A stretch of 64,000 nt of DNA from Lactifluus volemus (taxonomy: Eukaryota; Basidiomycota; Agaricomycetes; Russulales; Russulaceae), in contig WTXI01000014.1 of assembly GCA_022376515.1 (NCBI GenBank), forward strand, positions 310,001 to 374,000, given 5' to 3'. A program made the translations under genes and the position numbers. Below, in pieces: positions 50,314-62,160 of the stretch (position 1 is the first letter of the stretch; each line of letters begins with the position of its first letter). A model generated the notes under the pieces. That model was not told the origin of the DNA. It worked only from the letters and a program-made list of their open reading frames with translations, and ran no database searches.

Positions 50314-53010
50314 TTATTCCGGTAGATCATACACGGTTCGCATGACATGATCCGCCTTCCGTCCAGTATGCTTGATGAACCCAATAAAGTCTAGCGTGTG
50401 CAGCGCTCGCACGAATCGTGCCTGCACGTGCATCTTCCACTCTTCCTCATCCTCCGTCATCTGACCGTCACTCTCCCCGGCCATCAGGTGACTCCGCTGG
50501 CTCTCGATGACCTGCGAAAACGATTCGTACCAGTCGTATACATTGATCATCCGTCCCGCCTCGAGGTAGCGGCGGAAGAGGATGCTCGCATCAGGAAGTT
50601 TCCATATCGGCAGCCGAGCCGGCTCCGAGACGTCGCTTGCCAAAGGGAGGAAAGTCTGAGGTTGAAGAAGCGCCGAAATGATGCTAGCACGAGGAGCCGG
50701 GTTGAACATCTTTGAGGTGCGTTTGGGGTCAACACAAAAATAGAATGATGGAGACGCGAGGAGTTGATGGCTGACCTCAGAGGGAAACGGTGTTGAACCC
50801 GTATGCCAGATCTCCCATAGACGGAGGTCCTCGAGGTTGATGATATGTTCTCTGGACTCTATGTATCAGCCTTGGAGCAAAGGCGAAGGTGTTGCAAGAG
50901 GCTTACTGGAAGTACCCTATTAACCAGTCCCCAAATTCATCCGCAATCCGTGGTGGGTCGGATGCGTCATCCTCGTGCTCGAGCAGTCTGGCGGTGGTCA
51001 CGACGCGCTCTCGCGCTTGCTGAATTTCGTCTCTATGATCAGGAAGCTCGTCTAGGAAAGACCGCAATTCCCGCAGCAACGTCTGGAGCTTTTCTCCAGG
51101 CAGCTTCCTGAGCACGCACAGAGTAAGAAACGCGGAGGGAAGGAAAATAAGAAAATGGGGGAAGACTGACTTTGTCATCGTCCCGAGGTACTTCCCTTCT
51201 CGCGACAGCCCACCCCTCAGGCTCGCACTCATCATCTCGAGTGGGGTTTTGTCTGTTTCTGCACCACGATAACCAAGGTCGAGCATCACTTGCTGTACTT
51301 TGCGCATCATCCCAAAGGCAAGCTTTAGTTGACATAGATGAGAGAGGAAGTCTTTCCGTGCCTCAGCTACGGAAGCCAATAGCCCAGCAACATCATTTAC
51401 CGGCCAACTACCATCATGAGATGCCAGTTCCTGGGGACCAAATGACCAAGAAAACAGCGACGTAAGGAAGGCGGCAGCGTCGGGGTCTGAGAGCTTCTTG
51501 GTGGCGAGATCGACAGATGGTGTGCCAAGTAGTTCATCTTGCACGAAGACGGTCAGTGGTTCGTCGAAATGCTTCAGATGAGCAAGTTGCAGAATCAACA
51601 AAACCCCTTCCACGGAAGCGGAGTTGCGGTAGAAAAAATCGAGTAGGAAATCGAGAGTTTCGGGGCCAACCATGATGTCCGGCTCGAAATCGGGGTCGAA
51701 AAACGTCTGAGGGATTGGTTGATTGTGTTGTATAAGAAATGCATGAATGTTCCATACACACCTCGGCAACTACTTTCTCCAAAAATTCAGTTCCGGAAGG
51801 AATGGTGAATGCTTCTACCCGAAGCAAGGATAGCACGGACTGCGGGTATGTCGTATAGAGGAAGGGTGAATGTGGTGACAACAGCGCGAGGACAAAGATT
51901 AGGGGAAGTTGGGGCACGTAAGAGCTACAGTACCCTCAATGAGCGAACGTCATAATCTAAGCGACAGTTGCTTGCCTGCAGATACAGAACACATCTTGAA
52001 TGACTGAGTGATCGAATTGCTCAAAGTCGTGAATAAAGACCACTAGCTGCGGAGGCGACTCAGGACCCTCTGAGATGTCAATACCACACGCCCTCACGGA
52101 TGAACGCACACGACTTACCAGCAGCATCCCGGAGAACGCCATGCCAGACCTTGAGTAGTTCGATGTCATAATTGACCAACGATGTCGTGGGTTTTCGTTT
52201 TACTGAGAAGAAGAACACAGTGCTCAGCCTTTGAGCGTCTAGTATCACAACATATATGCCTCACTGTCTTGACCAATGGGAAGGCGATCCACAAACCCAG
52301 TGACTAGGGCTTTCATGGCGGACATAATATTCGGGCAGTCGGATGGGTAAAGGTGTGTGATATATGAACCGGGTGGCAGATCCTCGTCTTCAATTTCCTC
52401 TGCTTGACTCGCCTCGAGTCGACTAGCGACGTTGGAAATAAGTCCTTGACTCGTTGAACAACCTAACCCCCGCTATATAATACTGTATATTGCTTCGGTA
52501 GGGGAAGGCGTACCTGATATCGCCACGACAGGTAGCTCGGCATAGGGCAGGCCAGGAAGGACGTCGTCGTATGCGCGATGTACGCATCGAACGATATCGT
52601 TCACAGTAGGTGTATGGATGGAGTTTACAATATGCTAGGCCTCGATGCTTAACACCAGTGCCGCGTGGAGAGACAGATGATACGCACTTGTATCCTATCA
52701 AAACACTTTTTCCACGCAGCTTTGTACAGGTTGAAGCGTGATGCATAGCCTCTTGGGAGGTCCCTCTCGTCAAAGGGTGTATATCCTTCGACAAGTAATC
52801 GATCCGCATCGTCTTCCGAGTCATCGTGTTCTAGTTCCACAAAGGGTTATGAATGACCGCAGACGGAGGAGGGTGTCACACACCCACGGAGGTTTCGTCA
52901 GGGGCAAGGTAAGTAACGGGCTATTGTACGGTTAGCGAACCCTAGAAACCCTTCGATCAAAAAGACGTCCTAACTTGAGTAGGATCAACATCTTGTCGTG
53001 TCAAAGACAT
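50314..53010 (-). CDS. orc3: Origin recognition complex subunit 3 (ORC3)
   Basis: Subunit of the six-part complex that marks replication origins and helps load MCM. The gene has about ten introns. The start at 53010 gives MSLTRQDVDPTQ and a short first exon. A conserved N-terminal helix reads YASRFNLYKAAWKKCF. The ATPase-like core has LPGLPYAELPVVAIS and LVVFIHDFEQFDHSVIQDVF; then YVPQLPLIFVLAL, TFFDPDFEPDIMVGPETLDF and LQLAHLKHFDEPL. The winged-helix end reads RFVRALHTLDFIGFIKHTGR. Late exons are 51107-50907, 50851-50776 and 50709-50314. One intron (51925-51975) uses GC-AG (GCAAGC donor). The terminal six exons were checked in phase; some internal boundaries in the first half were not. No frameshift was seen. 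Confidence 0.92.
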
Positions 53011-53267
53011 TCGATTCTGAGCCGGCTGTTGGCTAAGCGTAGCGTCTATGTGACGGGCGCGGTGACATAACTTCAATCAATCGGGTCGGTGGTTATAGCA
53101 ACGACTACATTAGATCCCTAGTCAAAGGGCGAACTACGAAAAACAAGTTAAAAAATAATGCAGTACCACCAGTATCTACCGGTGGCGACATTTTAAAAAA
53201 CAGGTAAATAAGTCGTGAAGATACAGCTTGTAAAAGTGTCTCGCCAGGAGATATAATCAACCAACTC

Positions 53268-54231
53268 CTACAGTGAGAGTAAGCTAATGTACAAATGGAA
53301 GGAAGAGGCCACCAAGATGATGACCCAAAATCTCGAGAAATGTTGCATCGCCGCATTCGAAGAGGGAGGGATGGTGGCAGTGGCAGTGGTAGTAGTTGAT
53401 GAAGAAGCGGGTGCCGAGGATGAGCTAGGGATAGAGCGATACGAGGATGACGTTAGTGTCGACACGGGGATGGCCTCAGAAAGTATGGAGGTGGACACTG
53501 GGTAAAGATGTTCCGAAAGCACCGAGGATGGCACGGGTATGGTGGATGTCAACTCAGCTACTGGGGATTCGAATGATCCTTTCATCTGATCCATTCTAAG
53601 GTGGTTTTTCAACAAGAGTCAACACCAATAACGTTTGAAGAGTGTACTGACGAAAAGTTTGGGGAATATGCCAGCGAGGCATTTGACAAATTGATCGATG
53701 AGAATTCCACATAGCTATAAGAAGACACGAGTCAGCGAGATGTCATTCTCTCGTAAGGCCTCATACTAGGTGTTTGAGTTTGGCCCAGCAATCCGATTTG
53801 GCTTTAATGAGACAAAGATTCAATAAATTCTCAGCCTCGCGTTTGGGAATTAGCTTACCGTGAAAGTCAATGAATGATTTGTTGAGACGTCGATTGGTTC
53901 AATCTGCTGTATCAACCTCTATAGTTGTGTTAGTTGGAATGAAATTGGAGTAGCTACAGACGAGCCTGATTGCCTGAGAACAACGCAACATAGCACGGTC
54001 CCATGTCTGCCAATAAGGGTTTTACTCCATCATCCAACCACTGAACTACACAGGGCTCCCCTCCGTGGCATACGGTCTGCGCATTGGGTTCGACCACCTG
54101 TAGGGTCAGGTGAGGTCGGAACCAATTACAGAATTTCGTCTCGGAGTGCAGCGTACATAGAGAGCTCCAAATACAGCTTGGAGATAGGCTAAGGCCATAG
54201 TTGCGAAGCCGGGGCTGCTTCGCAAACGCAT
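53268..54231 (-). CDS. KRE9/KNH-like Ser/Thr-rich GPI-type wall protein A
   Basis: A secreted wall-linked protein of the KRE9/KNH family. Six exons (54231-54157, 54097-53958, 53916-53859, 53801-53767, 53714-53652, 53595-53268) give 232 residues. A signal peptide (MALAYLQAVFGALY end) is followed by VVEPNAQTV, then VQWLDDGVKPLLADMGPCYV and SLTFTPNRIAGPNSNTYYVE. After RMDQMKG-like residues (here SMDQMKGSFES) comes a long Ser/Thr-rich stalk. It ends in a hydrophobic tail that fits a GPI-anchor signal. The pattern matches the neighbour at 54668 residue by residue in order, and the first intron falls at the same Tyr/Val position. Intron 2 is only 41 bp if the GTAGCT donor is used; its exact ends are uncertain. 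Confidence 0.8.
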
Positions 54232-54667
54232 CGCCTGACGAGATAGAGAAGGGAGAAAAAAAGAGTGACGATGAACGGAGAAATGACGAGAGAACGCTGG
54301 CAAAAGGTAACTTTGAGTCCCTCGGCCGAGGATCGTTTCCGGGTAACGACGATGGTAACCGAGACCAGCCGATGTATACTGCGTTCGCTTACATGACTCG
54401 CTCGCAAACTTCTAGAGGATTACGGATGTACTTAAGTACGGTAAGATAGCTGTCCCCTTTCCCTTGTCCCTTAAAATATCTGGGCGGGCGGGTTTTGACA
54501 TTGACATGTGGGCGTTGATTAATGATGATATTACGTATAACCTATACGGGTATAAATAAACCTGGTCCCCCCTTGGTCTTTTTTTTCTCTTACCATCGAC
54601 TTTTGCTCTCGTTGCAATTACAACTCACCTTCTTTTTCCCCTTCCACTCTTTATCATACACCCTAAA
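54232..54667 (+). promoter_or_regulatory. Shared promoter of the head-to-head KRE9-like pair
   Basis: 436 bases lie between the two divergent start codons. A TATA box (TATAAATAAA) sits at 54551-54560, about 110 bp before the plus-strand ATG. A CT-rich stretch (54580-54660) follows it, as is usual before basidiomycete start sites. I see no equally clear TATA box for the minus gene. Confidence 0.65.
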
Positions 54668-55527
54668 ATGTTCTCGTCCCTCGTCGCTCTCTCTCTTGCT
54701 GCCATTCTCCCATCAGCTCTTGCCACCGTTTACGTGAGTCGCACAGTATTCCCTCTCAATTCCAACTCATATCTTGTTGAAGGTAACTGAACCCGTTGCC
54801 AGCACTAGCTTGGCAGGGGGCAAGCCAGCAGCGATTAAATGGCAGGATGATGGCAACGCACCCACCCTCGCGAACTTTGGACCTGCCGCCATTGCTCTTT
54901 GCGTTGGCAGCCAGATACAGCAGGTTTGCCACTGTTCCGCTTCTTTGTCTTATTAATTCTGACTGTCCAATAGATTGTTCTGCAAGTGATATCTACCAAC
55001 ACCGATGTTTCTAAAGTCAACACTATAAATTGGACACCAACTGCCACCGTTGGCCCCGATTCTGACGCATAGTGAGCGTTATATTCTTTCACGTCATAAG
55101 AGATTGCTAATTCTTCCCGGTAGCTTTATCAAGTTCACATCGAATGGCCTTCAGGATGTCCACAATCCTCAGTACCCCGCCGAGGCTTTCTCTGCCAAGT
55201 TCCGGTGAGTAATATCACCTGGCCCTGACTCTGAAATTCACTCTTGTAAATAGTATGACTGACATGACGGGCGCGTTCAATTCCACCATCATGGGGTTGA
55301 TCAATGGGGCATCTTCTGCCGGGACTGCAGCACCTACAACCCCGGCTGCAAGCAGCAGTGGTACTGGTGCTTCTAAAGCTCCCTTGGTCACTACGACGGC
55401 CGTCCAATCGAGTGCCAGTGCCCATGCCAGTAGCTCATCAAATGCTAATGGTGCCGGCCGTATTGTGGCGCATGGTGTCCTCGGTGCAACCGGTGTTGCT
55501 GCTCTTGCCTTAGCGTTCTTCCTTTGA
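54668..55527 (+). CDS. KRE9/KNH-like Ser/Thr-rich GPI-type wall protein B
   Basis: Paralogue of the minus-strand gene next to it. Exons 54668-54733, 54783-54923, 54974-55071, 55124-55205 and 55255-55527 give 219 residues. The signal peptide (LVALSLAAILPSALA) leads to the KRE9/KNH core: VTEPVASTSLAGGKPAAIKW, then DDGNAPTLANFGPAAIALCV, TINWTPTATVGPDSDAYFIK and AFSAKFRMTDMTGAFNST. A stalk rich in Ser, Thr and Ala follows, and the last 20 residues are hydrophobic (GVLGATGVAALALAFFL), a GPI-anchor signal with a likely attachment site in the SSSNANGAG segment. In yeast this family acts in beta-1,6-glucan assembly; whether that holds here is inference. Confidence 0.88.
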
Positions 55528-56449
55528 CAGGCATGATGATTCATGTTTTGCTCTAGCTTGTCCATTTATGAGTCTCTTTGGCGTTTGTGCTGTCGCTGTC
55601 GTAAGTTCGTACCACACAATCGACCAGTCCTATGTCCACCGCAATAACGACGTCACGATACGTCTACTGCATCGCCTTAGGCATTTCATTAATATACCAA
55701 CGGGGATTTGCTCTCACTTGCATTGATTTTACGTGTCCTGGCCCAACTGAAACAGATGCACCCGTATCAAGCACCAAGTTATGCTCAGTTCCATGCGTTG
55801 AATATTTCGTTAGGGCTCAAACAATGCAGGGGAAACTCCCGAGGTGCCTTCTGCGGAATACTCGTCCGTAAATAAAACGTAGATGGGCATCAGTTCTTAG
55901 CGCCATAGAACCCAGCAATCGAGAAAGCTCTGGATTTTCCTATGTCCTTCAATAAACGTCAGTCACTGGAAATCAAAGCTGTGATAGCTACATAGCATGT
56001 GGCTGAAATGTAGGCACAGAAGGACCTATGTTGCGTAGACCAAGGGTTCCGTTATGAACGGCACATGTGGTTCATGCCGGGTTAACACCGACAACCTTGC
56101 GGCAGCAAGGTCATCTCTCCAAAAGGATTAAAGGCACAAACCAATGCTAGCTATATTCTGGATCCAAAGCTACTGTAGTACAGTACTTCAGGTAGGCGTA
56201 GTAACGCTGGCAAACAAAAAGTTCATTATGTTCTCTGGTGCTTCCAAAGTGATTCCCCGAACCGCGCGCTCAATGTCTGTGTTGCAAGGGGCGAAGAATG
56301 CATCGGCGTGTACCGCATGGCGACCTCACTTGAATTGGCGCGCCCATATGGCACCACATATTTCCAAATATAGACAAACTTTTTCACGGTTAGGCACTTT
56401 GGCAGTTTAGTTTATTGTAACCTGGCTGCGAGCCCCACCACAGTCTGTG
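55528..56449 (+). other. Intergenic region between KRE9-like B and upf3
   Basis: About 0.9 kb with only short unsupported frames and no repeat or RNA gene. Confidence 0.45.
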
Positions 56450-58192
56450 ATGTCGAGTACGACTACTGAACCTCCCAAAAGTCTCAATCAAAGTCAAAGT
56501 CTAAGGAGAAGCGTCAGGGATTGTCAAAAGCCAATGGGACGGAACGTCTCAAGACGATCGTGCGCAGGTTGCCACCGAACTTGCCTGAGCACATATTTTG
56601 GGAGTCCGTGCAAACGTGGGTGACCGACGATACCGTCCTTTGGAAGGAATTCTGGCCTGGAAAACTGAGGAAGAAGTGAGTGCCCGAATACACAAAAAGT
56701 TCGTCTTTTTGGTGGCGTTACGATGACGGTGTAAATTTCAAGGCTGAACAGGGAGAACGTACACTCCCGTGCATACATCGCCTTCAAGACTGAAGATCTT
56801 GTCGCCAAATTCAGCCGCGAGTATGGCGGACACGTATTCAGAGATAAATCAGGTGTGTATTCTTGATTCTTATGGCTAGGAGAAGGGATAATGAGATCTC
56901 TGACTTCTTGTTATCAGGGAACGAATCATATGCTGTAGTCGAGTTCGCGCCGTATCAAAAGTTGCCGCTGGAGAAAAAAAAGGTGGACACCAGGAATGCT
57001 ACGATTGATCAAGGCATGTTTCCACCTCCTCAACGCCTATCTTTATCTAATCGACAGTGTCAGACGAAGATTACATCGCTTTCCTACGATCCTTAGAAGC
57101 TCCCTCAACAAAGCCCCACGATGCTGACCAACTCTTGGAAATGCTGGGTTTGTATCGCGCATATATTCCCGGGGTTGCTTTCGTTTATACACTCGTTCTC
57201 TTTAAGTTGCCTCTACCGAACGACCCGCCATGCCCGTGTCAACGCCTCTTTTGGACGCCCTAAAGGCGGAGAAATCTGCACAGCGGGACAAGGAAGCCAT
57301 CCAAAGGAACCACCCTCACTACAAGGACGCCACTCATGTATCCAAGAAGGACGACTCCAAGAAGAAGGCTCCAGCTCCTGCTTCCGCGCCCAAGCAAGGT
57401 GGCGAATCGGCTGCACCGCTAGGCAAGCGAGCAGCGAAGAGGGCCGCTGCCGCAGCAGCAGCAGCCCAGAAGGCGACTCCTCAACCCGGCTCCTCGGTAC
57501 AGCCGATGGCCGGAAGCGCACCACCTTCTACTAAGCCCCCGCCTTCTCCTAGCAAGAACAAGTCTGCGCGGGTTGGCAAGCGACATGCGACATCGTCTCA
57601 AGCCCAGTCATCACATGAGGCACAATCGTCCAACAAGTCACCACCATCCAGTCTAGCCGTTCCCGCGGAAGCCGAGTCACCCGCATCGGCACCTCTCTCC
57701 CCTCCTCCTGCGACGCCGTCCGACGGTCCTGGAAGACGGCCGCGGCCGGTGCTTGGCATCGCATCTCGGCAATTCGAAGTCGCTCTCAGCGGCGCTGGCG
57801 TTTCCAAGACCGGCGGCGGTGGCAGGCGCGAGCGAGGAGCGGACAAGGAAGAAGAAAGGGAGAAGGACGCTGCCGCGACCAAGGACGGCCCGTCTAGGGA
57901 GAGGAAGGAGGGCGGTGGGGGTAGGAAGAAGAAGAAAGAGGACGACGCGCTGGGCGGGCGTCAGCCTGGCGTCTTGCCCACTCCTACGATACTGAAGCGT
58001 GAGGCCAAACCGCAACTTTCACGCCCCGTTCAGCAGCCGCCTTCAGCAGACGCAACGTTCACAGCCGGTGATGTGGCGTCATCGAATACCGGTGCCGCCA
58101 CCCATGGAGGTGGCCGTGGTTCCGGCAAACGTGGGAGAGGAAGGGGCAGAGGCGGACATAGAGGAGCATCGGCAACGGCAGCGGATTCATAA
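56450..58192 (+). CDS. upf3: UPF3, nonsense-mediated mRNA decay factor (one-base frameshift)
   Basis: Bridges the exon-junction complex and Upf2 in nonsense-mediated decay. Exons 56450-56675, 56743-56852, 56918-57013, 57058-57147 and 57207-58192. The Smg4/UPF3 domain spans residues about 25-165: LKTIVRRLPPNLPEHIFW, FWPGKLRKKLNRENVHSRAY, YAVVEFAPYQKLPLEKKKVD and DYIAFLRSLEAP. The rest is low-complexity: an Ala run (GCAGCAGCA repeats, about 57450), Pro/Ser blocks, KE-rich charge clusters and a GRGSGKRGRGRGRGGHRG end typical of RNA-binding tails. From the start codon the frame breaks near 56474-56476. One added C gives a Lys/Ser-rich lead (QSKSKSKEK) into the domain and 502 codons in all. Intron 3 (57014-57057) is GC-AG and only 44 bp. 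Confidence 0.93.
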
Positions 58193-58979
58193 ACGGAGAG
58201 AGAGATGCTTGCCCCTTTACACCGCTCTATCTCAGGCGAAGACTTTTGGCAGATTTTTTTTGCTCTGGGTTGGAGGTTTACTTCCTTGGTCCACCACACG
58301 AGGCCATCAAGCGCGCATCCTGTCACGTTTTCAGCACCCCGGACACTGGAGTATTTGTTTTTTTGCGCCTGCCGGACGGAGCTGTTGTTGAAGGTTTTCC
58401 TCAACTGGGACGGGGCCCAGATCCACGCAAAGCCGATGGTTCTGTGGAGTGCGTTTGCAGAAGAAATTTGTTGTAGTGTTTTGATACATGCAACCCACGT
58501 TTATCTTTTGCGTCGCGGTTCGAAATCTACATTGTTGTTGAAGAAAGAAAGAAAAGGATCTAACTCCTTCGAACTGCCCGGCCCGTGTTGTAAAAGTGTG
58601 CGCTACATGATGCTTTGGCCACCCAGTACAGTATCGCGATGTTTAGCATCTCTTTCGACGACGAGTCCCTGAACCCTACAACCCTTCAAGTTCTTCTAGT
58701 GCGACTATATACCAACTTTAGACACCATTACGACTCATTGACTCTGAGCTATGTTTTCTACCCGGGCCCCTGACTTGGAGTTGGTGGTGAGTGAGTTGAA
58801 GTTCAGAGTCATCAAGGGGCTACTGAAATACGCCTACGTTTATGGATAGCACTAGTAGGACTAGTCATGGCCTCAACCTGGGAGGTGAGACTATGTTCAC
58901 ATCCATAAAATTCAAAGGCTTACACGAATCAGTTGGAATATTCTTCAGTTGCCCGCGCGTTTATTGCAAACCTCCAAAG
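58193..58979 (+). other. Intergenic region after upf3
   Basis: About 0.8 kb with no supported gene. It separates upf3 from the AAA-ATPase relic. Confidence 0.4.
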
Positions 58980-59605
58980 TTCCTCCAGAACGAATCGTAT
59001 TCGATTCGAATAGTCTACCCAGACGATATGGGTGTTGAATTTATAGGCATGTTCAACATGTTCTCACCTCGATCGCGTATCCCAGTGGTAGATATCGGAG
59101 CTCGGGACGATATCAGTACAATCAACGGTCATCATCCCTCTGAAATGTCCCGACCTCTTTTGTTCTTCATCTTCTTTGTTAGCGGCAAGGGTGTACTTCT
59201 TTATGGGCCGCCATGCGAAGGAGTCTGGCGCCACCTTCGTCAACATCACGGCATCCGTCTTAACAAGTTAACGGTTTGGCGAATCGAACAAATTAGTCGT
59301 CGGTTTGTTCAGCCTAGCGCGGAAGACGCAGCTCTGCATTATCTTCATATCTGAAATTGACTCATTCCTACTACGAGAGCGTAGTCAGAATGATCTTGAA
59401 GCGACCGCAATGATGAAAGCAGAAATCATGGTGTATGTTGCCTCTGATTTTCTTTTACCATGATACCAGTTTCTCAATTTCGTCCAAGTCTGGGATGGCC
59501 TTCTCTCGGGCTCGGATCGGATATTGACACTGCGCGCCACGAACAGAATTCAAGACATTGACTCAGCATTCCTTAGGCGAATGCCAAAACAATTTTACAC
59601 TCTCC
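58980..59605 (+). pseudogene. Decayed Msp1/ATAD1-type AAA-ATPase
   Basis: The remains of an outer-mitochondrial-membrane AAA-ATPase are readable but broken. Remnants in order: a VYPDD stretch (about 59014), VDIGARDDI (59090-59115), GKGVLLYGPPC (59184-59214), SGATFVNITASVLTS (59223-59268), [16 protein letters not shown] (about 59280-59325), [17 protein letters not shown] (59345-59395), [11 protein letters not shown] and, after a gap, VWDGLLSGSDRI and ATNRIQDIDSAFLRRM (59524-59570). Around a dozen codons are missing after GPPC, removing the Walker A Lys/Thr. Walker B reads ISEID where the family has IDEID. A TAA lies in frame at about 59267 and the frame changes upstream. Flanking sequence has no intact start. 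It cannot encode a working ATPase. Confidence 0.85.
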
Positions 59606-60400
59606 TTGCCTGATACTGCATGACGTGAGATGATACTTTCATTGGTAAGTTGAATCGCTTAGTTGATTCCCATGTGCTGTCCTGAATGACTAACTAGCAT
59701 TTATCCCTGGATCTACCTCTTGCTCCTCAATTCCTTTGCGCACTTTGACCAAGTTTTTTTGAAGGGAAATCTGTATTGGATTTGAAAGGAATTATATCAA
59801 AATGCGAGCATGTTACCTGCCCGTGAGATTATGTCCAAGGGGACGTCACACTTCTTGCGCGTGGCCAAGAGGTATGTCGGCGTTGGCTCATCTGATTACA
59901 TGTCTTGCACAGGGCTTTGATCTGCGTCCGCTCACGATCAAGGACTTATTGTCCAGACGTCTCGATGCCATCAGTGTTATTGTACAGGCTAACGTGTGAT
60001 GCAAACGCCTTATTCCGGGCCACAGCCACCTTTCTGCCCATTCTCATTCAACTGATGTCCAGGTCTGTCAATTGGCTCAATAACACAATGGCCCGGGTTT
60101 ATTACTTGTCATGTACCTTCTGTCATCAGGTGGAGTACGCCCATTTGAGGGTGCGCCCCTTGCGAGGTGATCTATGATTCACGCCTATCCATCCCAATTC
60201 CTTAGGTAAATGATACCCATCCTATTGGTTCATCACTGGGTAAAATTTACTGACGAAATTTTACCCGGCGAGGAACCGATACAGTAACGGGATTTACCTA
60301 TGCACCTTGTTGCGCCTGAACGGAGCCTTCCCCTCAGTACTGAGATGCAACCTATAAATCGATCCCATATAACTGTGATTTACTAGCATCAGTAACTCCT
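59606..60400 (+). other. Intergenic region upstream of the methyltransferase
   Basis: About 0.8 kb. A TATAAAT-like box lies at 60352-60358, close to the ATG at 60401. A short frame at 59802-59999 has no recognisable domain and may be part of the decayed region. Confidence 0.4.
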
Positions 60401-62160
60401 ATGTCTAGCAGTCCACTTATTGCACTTGCCGAAATCATCTCGCAAGGGGCGCAGACCCTCGAATCGGCGTATTCGAAACAGGGACTTTCCTTCCCTTCTC
60501 TTGACGAAAATTTCAAGCCTACACCTCTCGATGATAACCCTGAGCTCGCCGCTACGACACGCCTAATCGTTGCGGCTGCGTACCAGATCATCGCAACCGT
60601 GAGGTCCCCTCTTGAGACAATTCAAGACTATGCTCCGGCGATGTACCTAACTTCCTCCCTTGGTCTTGTCGAAGAGGCCGATGTTGCTGATGCCATCAAA
60701 GGCGCTGGTCCAAATGTGCGTGCGTGACTCGTATCAAAGGGAGTTCCAAAGCTCATTACATTACCTAGGGCCTACATGTGAAAGATATTGGTGCCAAAAC
60801 GGGCGTTGACTCCACCAAACTTGGTACGTGAATATCAAATTTATATATATTCTGAAGAAACTAAGCGACCTTTCTTCGTATGGTAGCCCGCATCCTTCGG
60901 TACCTTGCTAGTCGTCATGTCTTCAGGGAGGTATCCCCGGACGTATATACGAACAACCGCATTTCTTCTTTTCTTGTTAAAGCCAAACCTCTTGAAGAGC
61001 TCAGGAAAGAGTGAGCAGATCATTAATCTCTCCTCAATTGTGTGTTCGATTAACTATTTTTCCATCTTGCAGCAAACTTACCAAGTACGAGGATGCTCCT
61101 GCTGCGGCGTTTGTGGGCCATGTGTACGTGTTGCTTTTTCATTGTGGTAACTATATTCTCCAATCTGCTACTAGTGCGGACGAAGCGTTCAAAGGTGCTG
61201 CATCCATGAGCTCTTATATAACAAGTGGGTCAGAATCTGTCGGGTCGCCTTGGAACCTCGCCACCGGACGAAATGGATCGATTTGGCAGTGGTACCAGGA
61301 GCCGGATAATGTCTGGCGTTTCCATCGCTTTACGGCGGCAATGAAAGGCGGCGCCGATCGCTTCCCTCCCTCAATCTACACCGACAGTATCGATTGGAAA
61401 TCTATCACAGCCGACAGCATTGTGGTTGACATTGGTGGAAATGTTGGCAAAGTGGCATATGAATTGTACAAATCGTTCCCACACCTCAAATACGTCATTC
61501 AAGATCTCCCCCCCGTCGTAAAAGACGCAAAGGACGTAAGGCATTCCTACCCGAGCGTTCTCCACGCCTGACGAATCGTGATAATTCAGTTCTGGGCTGA
61601 AGTAGCTCCCAAGGCGGTAGAAGATGGGCGCGTAAAGCTCGAATGTAATCTTTTATTATTGCTCGGATGCAGTCGTATTCCTCACCGAGTGTAGGCCAGG
61701 ACTTTTTCAAGCCTCAATTGGCCAAGGCCCCTGCGATTTACGTCCTTCGCTTTATCCTCCATGACTGGGCGGATGGCCCATGCATCGAGATCATGAAGAA
61801 CTTGCGCGAAGCTGCTGGGCCAGACACGCGTCTGGTCGTTTTCGAAGGCGTGATGCCTCATGTATGTTCCGTCCCGGATGGTCCTCCTCCTCCTCCATCG
61901 CCGCTTCTCGGAAATCTTGGAGCAGGCCTGGGAGCTTTTATTACGATGCTTGACCTGCAGGTGCGATAAAAGCTTCATGGACCGTACTGAGGCCTGCCTG
62001 ACGCAACGTGTGTTCGTTCATGCAGATGTTCACTCTCCTCAATGGTCAAGAGCGCACAGTTGAGCAGTTCGTCAATCTTGGGCTCGCTACGGGCTGGAAG
62101 CTGGAGGGTCTAAAGCCTGGACCGCTGACCTCATTCATTTTCACTCCTCATCATATTTAG
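60401..62160 (+). CDS. COMT-like SAM-dependent O-methyltransferase
   Basis: Class II (COMT-type) O-methyltransferase, common in fungal secondary metabolism. Exons 60401-60715, 60769-60823, 60887-61010, 61073-61123, 61175-61535, 61590-61644, 61695-61960 and 62026-62160 give 453 residues with an intact frame. The N-terminal dimerisation and winged-helix part includes ARILRYLASRHVFREVSPDVY. The SAM-binding motif I is IVVDIGGNVGKVAYEL, where the family usually has a Gly in place of that Asn. Later motifs are LKYVIQDLPPVV, CQDFFKPQLAKAPAIYVL, and the catalytic-His segment FILHDWADGPC. The C-terminus reads VNLGLATGWKLEGLKPGPLT. Substrate unknown. Its neighbours are a relic and a long gap, so no biosynthetic cluster is visible. 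Confidence 0.94.

Noticed and set aside
53991..54110. Possible tRNA relic (D-arm-like and GGTTCGA-like pieces)
   Set aside because: The pieces do not pair into an acceptor or anticodon stem. The stretch is exon 2 of the minus-strand KRE9-like gene, with clear protein homology to its neighbour.
60401..62160. Secondary-metabolite gene cluster around the O-methyltransferase
   Set aside because: Its neighbours are a decayed ATPase, gaps and housekeeping genes; no backbone enzyme is present.
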